The position numbers and the translations under genes are program-made. A model generated the notes under the pieces. It was not told the DNA's origin, ran no database searches, and saw only the letters and a program-made list of their open reading frames with translations. Below, in pieces: positions 36,001 through 46,569 of a DNA stretch of 64,000 bases. Every line of letters begins with the position of its first letter. Positions within the stretch are counted from its first letter, which is position 1. The stretch comes from Anthoceros angustus (lineage: Eukaryota > Streptophyta > Anthocerotopsida > Anthocerotales > Anthocerotaceae), in NCBI GenBank assembly GCA_010909165.1, contig VJWM01000106.1, forward strand, positions 806,001 to 870,000, read 5' to 3'.

Positions 36001-37276
36001 CAAACATGAGTTTCAAGGTAAAGAAATGAACTGACCATCGCCTACCTAGACCCTTATGACAACAAATTTCCTCATGGCTTTGAACGGAGGTTTTCAGCCA
36101 AGCGATTAAATCCATTGACGGCAGGTGGAAAGATCAAGCGGAGGTTGTCTTCACCATAGGTCGTCCCCCTTAGGATAGTCCCTGTAGGTTTGTATCCTTG
36201 ATAGTTGGTTACCGTCCCTACCGATAGTGAAGGAGGGTAAGAAGAACGAAAACGGAGGCGATTCGCCCCTCCCAACCTCCTCTCATTTCTTCCTTCCCCC
36301 CCACCCTTTTCTCGTTTTGTTGTTGTCTGTTTTCATGTTTCCCCTCGCCCGCCGCAGCCATAGGTACGGATAGTCGCGTAGTGTGGTTTCCTTGGTGGCC
36401 CCTAATCACCTTGGTGGCCCCTAATCACCTTTGTGGCAGATGGAATATGTCACCCTTGTATATATTTTTGGATTCATACAGAGAAGATTATCTCTATAAA
36501 AAAAATGAAGTGACCATCTAACTAAGGATTACTTCCATACGATCATCAAAGTCTCACAACTCTTCTAAATCTTTAGAGCATCTATGTGTCTAACTATCTA
36601 CGAGCAGGTATAGTCTCGGATGGCTATGTCCATATTGAATAGGGCATGCTGATTTCTTTTGGGCAAAGACAAAAACATGACAAATCACCTTGGTCCCTGC
36701 GTGTATTTGCACACGTCATAAATGTTTTTATCATGTTTTCACTCTACACCTTTTTTGTGTGAATGTTACATGCAATTAAGAAAATTGTAATAGCTACTTA
36801 CCTCCAAGTACAAATATTATCTGAATATAGGTCAAACAAATATAGTCTTACGATAACATCAAAGGTGTAAGCAATTTTTTAAAATACCATGAACTAACTT
36901 ATAAGATCTATTGTTCTTTATTTAGTTATGGCGCGCCAAGGAGAAAACATGGCTTTAGTTATAACTATGTATATATTATTCTACTTTGTTTAGGAATTCT
37001 CCGAGACGTATAACCAAGAAAAATATGAATGCACTCTATATATGTGAGTTCATTGAGATTTCATTTTATGAGTTGGAAGTCTTCTTCTTCTTGTTCTTCT
37101 TTATCTTTTTTGTAGAAGTTATTTTCTTAAAATGAGGAGGCTCCTATCTATTTTATTGTTTTTCCTTTGCATTCAAGCAATTCTAGGGAGTGGTCACCAT
37201 AAGGGTATATTATCTAAAATACAGAGCACAAAAGCTATCTAGATTGCTAATGCAAATTTTATTGTAAAGCTATAAG
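33004..37276. other. Intergenic, AT-rich, no gene recognised
   Basis: Short ORFs only. From about 34.9 to 35.55 kb there are four or five diverged copies of a unit containing CTCCTCACCATYCAAGT and, 20-30 bp later, YAATGNAAGCTTAAAA. At 36390-36431 a 21-bp unit (CCTTGGTGGCCCCTAATCAC) is repeated twice. Nothing else was recognised. Confidence 0.5.
34930..35545. repeat. Diverged tandem units of about 90-130 bp
   Basis: Four or five units with a shared core (GGTGGTACCAACTCCTCACC and an AAGCTTAAAA box) near 34970, 35045, 35095, 35160 and 35490. Spacing is irregular and identity is low, so this is an old array or a family of small elements. Confidence 0.5.
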
Positions 37277-38350
37277 TTGATCATGATTAAGTTATTAATA
37301 TATTTTTTTTGTCTATGTGTGAGTGAAGTTGTAGGATCCACCGTTGATGTGGTTACCACGAGGAGAATGATACATCGCAAGTTTGGACGATTTGTTCCAT
37401 CTCCAACACGTGATCCTTCATCTTCAACAGATTATGTTGATGCAAATTCTAGACTCATCAAACAAAATAATATTATACCTTGGGTGCATTCCAATGATGA
37501 GGATGGGGGGATCATCAAAGAAGGTGATCTTTCGGATCCATCCGCTATCATGATGTATGATTATCATGATGGAGAGGAATTTGAGTTTGATTTTCCATCA
37601 CCCTTGGTACCATATAATCATAAGAGAAATAATCAAAGAGCTCCATCTCCAACACAATTGATGCCCCATCTATAGTGGGTTATGTTGATGAAAATTCCGA
37701 ACCTATCGTTCAAGATAATCATTTACCTTGGGCACATTACAATAACGAGGACTTGGGAACCAATGAGGAGGATAATAATCTTTTGAATCCGTATCCTCTT
37801 ATGATGTATGATTATCATGATGGAGAGGAATTCGAAGTTGATTCTCCATTATCATTAGTACCATATAATCATAAGGGAAATAATCAAAGAGCTTTGTCTC
37901 CAACAACTAATGCCCGATCTCCGACGAATTATGTTGATGAAAACTCCGAATTTATTGAGCAAGACAATCATCTATCTTGGGCACATTACAATAATGAGGA
38001 TTTGCGAATCAACCACGGGTGATCTTGCGGATCCGTCTTCTCTTATGCGGTATGATTATCATGATGGGGAGGAATTCGAAGTTGATTCAGAATCAGATAT
38101 GATATAATGGTAAGGGAAGTAATCAAAGAGCTCTCTCCAACAACTTATGCCCCATCTCCAACGAATTATGTTGATGAAAATTCTAAACCTATCGAGCAAA
38201 GATAATCATAGATTAACCTTCGGCACATTACAATAATGAGGATTTGGGAATCAACAAGGACGGTGATCTTCAGATCCGTCTCCTCTTATGATGTATGATT
38301 ATCATGATGGGGAGGAATTTGGCATTAATTCTTCATTACGTTGGTATTCA
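37277..38350 (+). pseudogene. Relic of a secreted tandem-repeat protein, 4 units of about 245 bp
   Basis: Opens with a good signal peptide (MIMIKLLIYFFCLCVSEVVGS) at 37277. About four copies of a unit of some 80 residues follow, starting near 37400, 37645, 37897 and 38135. Each unit contains PWxHxNxED, a run such as LMMYDYHDGEEFE, LVPYNHKxNNQRA and a SPT-rich linker ending YVDENS. Frames are open through units 1 (37277-37675) and 2-3 (37675-38022) but broken at CATCTATAG (37670) and near 38015. I do not recognise the family. The acidic YDYHDGEEFE segment looks like a tyrosine-sulphation context, and repeated secreted precursors often release peptides, but both ideas are inference. It could also be a spliced gene with exons near repeat borders. 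Confidence 0.45.
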
Positions 38351-39124
38351 ATGACCAAAGAGTTTCGGCATCATGTGGTACAAAGACTCTTATGGATTAT
38401 ATTTATGGAGGATATTGAAATGTAGAATACTTGTACAAGTTAGATGTGAAAAGGACTAAAGAATGTAGGTCATGTATTTGCATTTAATTGTAAATTTTGT
38501 ATTGAAAATTTTGATGCTTTGTGAAAGAATAAGAATTTATTTAAGGCCACTAAGATAGTGCACAGTATCCCTTCCAATAACCTTCCGCAAACTTCATATT
38601 TATAGGCAATGGCCAAGTGTTCCTCAAAGTTTGCTATGTCGCATAGTTGCATGTCATTGGTCTAGGGGCATTCAAGAATACACATCATAGCTAGTAGACA
38701 AAGCGAAGACGGTAAAGACTATCATTGTACTCATTGCTATCTAAAGAGAGTAGATAGCTTGTTCACATAGAGCTCCTCCCAAAACTATCTTTCCTATATT
38801 AGTCGTCTAGACACTTGTGAGGTATGGGTTGGCATTTGCCATCATCCTCTATTGTTAAAACTTACTTAACTTCATCTATCAGCAATTCAAAATTCAAGTT
38901 TAAGAGTTTCTGGATGAATCAATAGGTAGTAATGCTGTAATTTATGAAGTTATCAATGACTCTTACAAGATGAAACATCGGCACAAATGCTAGGGCTAGT
39001 AAGAAAATACTACACTCCAACGACTTACCATTACCGGAAAGGAGCTAGAGCATAAGTTCCTCAGCATCATTTAAGGACTCTAGAAGGCTCATCATGTGGC
39101 AACATTTCAGGAAGCCAACTGCTT

Positions 39125-39244
39125 ACCAATACCTATATAGCCTGCTGGTGTTCCAAAATCCAAAAAGGAGCTAAAAAGTGTTTCCAGTACCTATATAGCC
39201 TGCTGGTGTTCCAAAATCCAAAAAGGAGCTAAAAAGTGTTTCCA
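39125..39244. repeat. About 59-bp direct repeat, 2 copies
   Basis: ACCTATATAGCCTGCTGGTG and the following 40 bases are present twice with no change visible. Confidence 0.9.
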
Positions 39245-39349
39245 GGATGTCTAGAAGCTTTATATCCAACCTTGGTGCAAGTAGCTTAAGCACACCATGG
39301 TACAAGTTGTTAAGTGCCAAGTACCATAACTAAAAAAATTCTGTCCACG

Positions 39350-39785
39350 TGGATTTCTACCTCTATGGAATAATAAGAATGTGATGGCATCACTAGATAG
39401 GTTGTATATTATTTGGTCATGAGACGAGTTTGGTCTTCTTCTACTTGTATAGAATAATAAGAATGTGATGGCATCACTTGATAGGTTGTGTATTATAATC
39501 CACTTGGACAAAAAAATTTCTACATGTATAGAATAGTAAGAATGATGGCATCACCTGATAGGTTGTGTAATGTTTGGCTACAAGACGAGTTTGGCCTTTT
39601 CTACCTGTACATAATAATAAGAATGTGATGGCATCATCTGATAGGTTGTGCGAGTTTGGTCTTCTTCTACCTGTATAGAATAATAAGAATTTGATGGCAT
39701 CACCTGGTAGGTTGTGTATTGTTTGGCCACGAGACAAGTTTGGTCTTCTTCTACTTGTATAGAATAATAAGAATGTGATGGAAAG
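39350..39785. repeat. Minisatellite of about 70-87 bp units, 6 copies
   Basis: Each unit contains TTCTACCTGTATAGAATAAT, AAGAATGTGATGGCATCACC and TGATAGGTTGTGTATT, often followed by GGCCACGAGACGAGTTTGGT. Units begin near 39353, 39439, 39518, 39598, 39666 and 39750, and the last is cut short. Length varies because the 3' part of the unit is missing in some. Confidence 0.9.
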
Positions 39786-41160
39786 CCTCTCAGCTACAAA
39801 CAAAACGGAAGTTTAGTTGCCAGAGATGTTGCCTCATGATGAGTGGTTAAGGGTCTTTAGATGATGCTAACGAACCCATGCTCTAATCATATCTACAATC
39901 AGGTTTACCTTCCATAGGTCTGGGGTACCTCCACGGCTTATCCGATCAACAAGCAAGGTGATGCTAAGGATAGAAATGATTATAGAATGGTAATTATCAA
40001 CTGTATCTTCCTCATGCACCCACATCTTCATTGTTTAGAAAGTTGTAGAAGCGGTCATTGCCATATCATAAAACAATAGGTCTTCGGAGTCTTTCAGCAC
40101 CTTGTCCCCCACAACAGCTGTGTCAAAGGATGGGTGACGTAAAAACTTCTAAGCCACAATATCGCACTTATGAATAAAAGTTCCCTTATATCCAAGGTTT
40201 CTCAAATTTGACCAATCAGTTTTCAGCCTTATGACGATCACAAATAACGCCTCACAACCTCACTACAAACAAAACCATAATTAAAAGTACTAGCCGTCAT
40301 TCAAGAGGATTTACATACATAGTAATTACCAAACCGGTACTTCATAGTTCTCTCTATCTACACGACTTGAACATCACATCCTAATTTGTATGGTAGTTCT
40401 TACGTACTTAATTTACAACAACAATAAAACTACCACAACTCCACTACTAACTCCCCAACATAATAAAATTAGATTCCTAATCAACATTAATATAATATTA
40501 ATTCTTCCTATGCACCTCCGTAACTAGGTTTTCTCTCCTCGCCTCTCCCAACCTCTCGCACAATGTTGAGTCCTAGGACAAAAGTGGTACGACCTTAGGC
40601 ATTTCCCTATGCTGCATAGGGCACGCTGGTTTCGTAGTAGGAGACCTGCAGCGTGTAACAAATTTATTATCTAATCCACGTCCTCTAGGACCCAATGTAA
40701 GTACCGATTAAGCGCAAATGCATAACAGCGGCGTTCTTGTAAATGTGTCCCAAGTCTGGTAGGCCGTTGGGACTAGGTAGCCAGAGTCTAACACAAAACA
40801 AGCCAGTTTCCGCACAGTACACTATCCGTACAATTGCGTTCTTGGTTGATGAGCAAACCATTAGGAAGATACGTGGTCTGCGGTTCAACTCGGCTCTAGT
40901 CTTCCTGGAGCCACCCAACGTGGAGATGTCCTCGGAGTCAGCTCGGCACGGGCTGCTCCACGATTGCTATGGCATATACATCTGCAGTCTGGAAACATGC
41001 GCCTTCTGTCGGTCACAACATCACAAATTGTGTCAGGGGTGACCGATCTTCCGTCGGAGTGTTCTATTTCTACCAGGTCTTCAATAGGAGTGTTCCATAG
41101 TTCTTTGTTTTGGCGTCTTCGCCATCTGTTTTAAACGAAACGGTCTCCCCAGTGACTGCT

Positions 41161-41488
41161 GATTGTGGAATGGTGATGCACATGTTCCTAGACATCTTGC
41201 CACGGCGTGCATAGTTACTGGTGCGTCTCCTCTTTCGAGTGCGGTACCTGTACTATGGCTACAGTATGGCAATCAGATCCGGTGTGGAGCGAACAAATTG
41301 GTGGGTGTACGAGGATTCTACGACGAGCTCCCGCTTACCGCACCTCAAGGAGTCAACCGCTGGGAAACAACCAAGCCTGCAGGTGCAACAGTGTAAGGAG
41401 CCCTGCACCTCCACTTCCGAGAAAAAGTGTGGGTGGGGAGGGAATTCACATCGGTGGTGGTCGCCAGGAGCAGGAGCTCTTGTGGAAA
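41161..41488 (+). repeat. 5' end of KP-type PPR 1, source of internal copy
   Basis: 328 bp spanning the 5' flank and the first 78 codons. It reappears at 43719-44038 with a few 1-3 bp losses. Confidence 0.9.
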
Positions 41489-44400
41489 CAGTTTTTTCTG
41501 GATCCTACCATGTGGTGGGACAACAGGCGAGAGAGGAAGAGCTCCCGTTCGCCTGACTTCCGGCGTAAGGGGTCTGGTGAGGTCCTCTGGTTAAACAACA
41601 CGTTCAAGCCTGCTTGGGTGGATGAGCAGCTTGTGTCTTTGGATATGCAGATGGGTCATGGTGCCTCTCCTTCCAAGTCGAGCTCCACGGATAACCCTGA
41701 GTCTGGCAGGCGTTCTGGATCGGAAATGGGTGTCGTAACGGCTGGAACCGTAAGCATGTTATGTCAGCAGGGGAAGCTTACTGACGCCGTCGGAGCCTTG
41801 GAATCTCTGGCGCAGACAGACTCTGCTATTTCCCAGTCTCTGTTGTACACTGTGCTAAAACTGTGTGCAGCCAAGAAGGATCTGGTTGTGGGCCGACGAG
41901 TTCATGACATCACTGTCAACCTGGGGTACGAGTCGGATGCATACTTGGGGAACCATATCTTGCGCATGTATGCATCTGGAGGTAGGCTAGAGGAGGCGAT
42001 GGATGTGTTCACCAGGGTGGGGAAACCTAATGCCTACGTGTGGGGTTCCATTATCTCCGCACATGCTAAACATGGGAAGCCCATCAAGGCCATACAACTG
42101 TACCATGAGATGCGTAGGTCGGGTGTGAAGGCGGATGCTCACGTCTTTGTAGCTGCGCTTCAAGCTTGTGCATTTGCCGCTGACTTGGAATCTGGCAGAA
42201 AAGTGCACTCTGACGTGTTGCACAGTGACGTTCCTCCTAACTTGTTTGTTGGCACCTGCCTGGTGGACATGTATGCCAAATGTGGCGAACTGGAAGATGC
42301 ACGGGTTTTTGACAGCTTGGCCACAAAGGATGTGGTGACATGGAGCCTGATTGCTGGGTATACAGCAAGGGCTCGGCCAAGAGGCACTTGTTCTGTATGA
42401 ACAAATGGAGCAAGAGGGCCTGTTTGTGGCTAACGATGTTACTTTTGCTTGCCTTCTGAAGGCCTGTGCAAGCACCGGTGCCATAAAGAAGGGTAGGCAG
42501 CTACACTCACAGATTGTTGAAAGTCGACAGCTGGATAACATAGTGTTGGGCAACTGCCTGGTGGACATGTATGCAAAATGTGGCGAACTGAAAGATGCAC
42601 GCCAGGTTTTTGAAACCTTGGCCAGAAAGGATGTGGTGACATGGACAGCGCTGATTGCTGGGTATGCACAGCAAGGGCTCGGGCAAGAGGCTCTTGTAGT
42701 GTATGGAAAAATGGAGGAGGAGGGCCTGAGTGTGGCTGACCATGTTACTTTTGCTTGCCTTCTGAAGGCTTGTGCTAGCACTGGTGCCTTACAGAAGGGC
42801 AAGCAGCTGCATTCACAGATTGTTGAACGAGGACAGCTAGATAACATACTGGTGGGCAACGGTCTGGTGGACATGTATGCAAAATGTGGGGAACTCGAAT
42901 GTGCACACCAGGTATTTGAAACCTTGACCAAAAAGGATGTGGTAACATGGACGGCACTGATTGCTGGGTATGCACAGCAAGGGCATAGCCGCGAGGCGCT
43001 TGTTCTGTATGGACAAATGGAGCAGGAGGGCCTGATTGTGGCTAACCATGTAACATTTGCTTGCCTTCTGAAGGCCTGTGCAAGCACTGGTGCCTTACAG
43101 AAGGGCAGGCAGCTGCACTCACAGATTGTTGAACGAGGACAGCTGGATAACATAGTGTTGGGCAACTGCCTGGTGGACATGTATGCAAAATGTGGTGAAC
43201 TGGAAGATGCACGCCAGGTTTTTGACAGCTTGGCCACATGTGGTGACATGGACTGCCTGATTGCTGGGTATGCACAGCAAGGGCTCGGCCAAGAGGCGCT
43301 TGTTGTATGGACAAATGGAGCAGGAGGGCCTGATTTTGGCTAACGATGTTATTTTGCTTGCCTTCTGAAGGCCTGTGCAAGCACTGGTGCCTTACAGAAG
43401 GGCAGGCAGCTGCACTCACAGATTGTTGAAAGAGGACTGCTGGATAACACAGTGTTGGCACCTGCCTGGTGGACATGTATGCAAAATGTGGTGAACTGGA
43501 AGATGCACGCCAGGTTTTTGACAGCTTGGCCAAAGGATGTGGTGACATGGAATGCCCTGATTGCTGGGTATGCACAGCAAGGGCTCGGCCAAGAGGCGCT
43601 TGTGTATGGACAAATGGAGCAGGAGGGCCTGATTTTGGCTGACCATGTTACTTTTGCTTGCCTTCTGAAGGCCTGTGCAAGCACTGGTGCCTTACAGAAG
43701 GGCAGGCAGCTGCACTCAGATTGTGGAATGGTGATGCACATGTTCCTAGACATCTTGCCACGGCGTGCATAGTTACTGGTGCGTCTCCTCTTTCGAGTGC
43801 GGTACCTGTACTATGGCTACAGTATGGCAATCAGATCCGGTGTGGAGCGAACAAATTGGTGGGTGTACGAGGATTCTGACGAGCTCCCGCTTACTGCACC
43901 TCAAGGAGTCAACCGCTGGGAAACAACTGCCTGCAGGTGCAACAGTGTAGGAGCCCTGCACCTCCACTCTGAGAAAAGTGTGGTGGGGAGGGAATTCACA
44001 TCGGTGGTGGTCGCCAGGAGCAGGAGCTCTTGTGGAAAGAGGACTGCTGGATAACATACTGGTGGGCAACTGCCTGGACATGTATGCAAAATGTGGTGAA
44101 CTGGAAGATGCACCAGGTTTTTGACAGCTTACCAAAAGGATGTGGTGACATGGAATGCCCTGATTGCTGGGTATGCACAGCAAGGACAGAGAGGCGCTTG
44201 TTCTGTATGGACAAATGGAGCAGGAGGGCCTGATTTTGGCTGACCATGTTACTTTTGCTTGCCTTCTGAAGGCCTGTGCAAGCACTGGTGCCTTACAGAA
44301 GGGCAGGCAGCTGCACTCACAGATTGTTGAGAGGACTGCTGGATAACGAGGTGGGCAACTGCCTGGTGGACATGTATGCAAAATGTGGTGAACTGGAAGA

Positions 44401-46249
44401 TGCACGCCAGGTTTTTGACAGCTTGGCCACAAAGGATGTGGTGACATGGAATGCCCTGATTGCTGGGTATGCACAGCAAGGGACAAGAGGCGCTTGTCTG
44501 TATGGACAAATGGAGCAGGAGGGCCTGATGACCATGTTACTTTTGCTTGCCTTCTGAAGGCCTGTGCAAGCGCTGATGCCTTACAGATGGGCAGGCAGCT
44601 GCACTCACAAATTGTGGAGCGAGGGCAACTAGATAACTTGCAGGTGGGGAACTGCCTGGTGGACATGTATGCAAAATGTGGGGAACTAGAATGTGCACGC
44701 CAGGTTTTTGAAAGCCTGGCCTCAAAGGATGTGGTGACATGGACGGCCTTGATTGCTGGGTATGCACAGCAGGGTCTTGGCGAGGAGGCACTTGTCCTGT
44801 ATGGACAGATGGGGCAGGAGGGCTTGATTTTGGCTAACGATGTTACCTTTGCTTGCCTTCTGAAGGCCTGTGCAAGCACGGGTGCCTTGCAGAAGGGCAG
44901 GCAGCTGCACTCACTGATTGTTGAAAGAGGACAGCTGGATAACACAGTGTTGGGCACCTGCCTGGTGGACATGTATGCAAAGTGTGGTGAAATGGAAGAT
45001 GCACGCCAGGTTTTTGACGGGTTGGCCTCCAAGGATGTGGTGACATGGAATGCCCTGATTGCTGGGTATGCACAGCAAGGGACAAGAGGCGCTTGTGTAC
45101 GGACAAATGGAGCAGGAGGGCCTGATTTTGGCTGACCATGTTACTTTTGCTTGCCTTCTGAACTCCTGTGCAAGCGCTGGTGCCTTACAAATGGGCAGGC
45201 AGCTGCACTTGCAGATTGTCGAAAGGGGCCAGCTGGATAACATACTGGTGGGCAACTGCTTGGTGGACATGTATGCAAAATGTGGCGCACTGGAAGATGC
45301 ACGCCAGGTTTTTGACAGCCTGTCCACGAAGGATGTGGTGACATGGAATGCCCTAATAGCTGGGTGTGGTACCTGTGATGAAGGTCACAACGCACTAGCT
45401 TGTTTTGAGGAGATGTTGATCGCCGGCATCCAGCCCAGTGAGGTCACTTTTACTTGCCTTCTAGTTGCATGCAGTCATGGGGGACTGGTGCATGAGGGTC
45501 GCAAGCACTTCAATTCCATGGCTGAACAATATGGCATGAAACCTACCCTTGAGCACTACGTTTGCATGATTGATCTGCTTGGACGTGCAGGCCATTTAGA
45601 GGAGGCAGAGAACATGCTACTGTCATGTGAGAACCAAACTAATGTTGTGGGGTTGACGTCTTTGCTGACTGCCTGCAAAAGCTATGGTGATGTCGAGAGG
45701 GCGACGCGGTGTTTTGAAAGCCTTGTTAGACAGGACCCCCAGAGGGCGTCCGCATATGTGCTCATGGCCAATGCCTATGCAGATGCGGGTATGTGGACCG
45801 ATGTAGAAAGGATTGAAAAACAGAGAATGGTAGCAGGGGCTACCAAGAAGCCTGCAGTAGCGGGCATTGAGGTGAAGAAGCACGTACACACTTTTGTGGT
45901 GGGAGAAAACAGAAATGATCTCGCGGTCAAGGTAGAGAGCACGAGTGCACGTCTGAAGCAGGAAGGCGGGCACGTACCACAGACAAAGTTGGTGTTGAAG
46001 CCAATGTCGGAGAAGGAAAAGGAAGATGCGCTTTGCGGGCATGCAGAGAAGCTAGCCCTGGCGTTTGGTCTGTTGAACACACCGAGTGGCGCTCCCCTGC
46101 TGGTAACGAAGAATCTGCGCATGTGCAGTGACTGCCACAGTTCCACGGAGATCATGTCAAGAGTTGAAAAGAGAGACATAGTTGTAAGGGATGGGTACCG
46201 TGTGCATCGATTCACAGGTGGTTGTTGCAGTTGTAATGGTCGACCGTGA
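41255..46249 (+). pseudogene. PPR-DYW (KP/GRP-type) paralogue 1, broken, or misassembled
   Basis: By comparison with the intact paralogue at 46570, the start is MATVWQSDP at 41255. The leader and first motifs are open to about 42360, where a 2-bp loss in TATGCACAGCAA shifts the frame. The P-L-S array then continues in pieces: 42351-43343, parts of 43452-44557, 44446-45135, and 45059-46249. The last piece is open through P2-L2-S2, E1, E2 and a DYW-type domain with HAEKLALAF, CSDCH and a final GCCSCNGRP. Between 43719 and 44038 a copy of the gene's own 5' end is inserted inside an L motif. More than ten small losses fall inside the nearly identical repeats, while both ends are clean. If these are consensus errors the gene may be intact and longer than its sister. 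Confidence 0.8.
43719..44038 (+). repeat. Internal copy of the gene's own 5' end
   Basis: Starts at GATTGTGGAATGG and ends CTCTTGTGGAAA, equal to 41161-41488. On its left the array reads CACTCAGATTGT, where the normal motif has CACTCACAGATTGTTGAA; on its right GAAAGAGGACTGCTGGATAAC resumes the same L motif. The insert therefore falls inside one L motif with short homology (GATTGT and GAAA) at both ends. Confidence 0.85.
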
Positions 46250-46569
46250 GAATGGTGGGAACTAGCCAATGGCCAATGCTCGTCCAAGTGTGTGTGTTTC
46301 GGGAATGAATGGTGTAGGGTAACGAAGACGTACATTTGTGATGATCTGTACCTACAAACATACGCCATGGCAGTAGTCCGTCCGCTCCACCCTCGGCCGC
46401 CATGTCTCGGTCATCCTCGCGATATGGCTGGGGCGGGAGGTGGATAGATGCTTACCGGCACACGCCGCATTAATAACGTGACGAGTTTTCTGAGCCGGCC
46501 ATTTGCCCAGGGTGGTGGAGTCGTGCACAGGCCCTGTGCGCCTCAACTTCCAGTAGCTGTGCCGGCAAG

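Larger units (their letters stand above)
38351..41254. other. Intergenic with minisatellites, no gene recognised
   Basis: Holds the two tandem arrays listed separately. A 99-codon ORF at 40743-41042 matches nothing I know. Sequence from 41161 onward is the 5' flank of the first KP-type PPR gene and is also found copied at 43719-44038. Confidence 0.5.

Noticed and set aside
39125-39785. Repeated units considered as a CRISPR-like array
   Set aside because: The units are direct tandem copies without distinct spacers, in plant nuclear DNA.
41987-45327. Long minus-strand ORFs (up to 420 codons) antisense to the KP-type PPR cluster, also at 62421-63319
   Set aside because: They are antisense shadows of the PPR repeats: their sequence is periodic with the PPR motif, recurs at every paralogue and has no family of its own.
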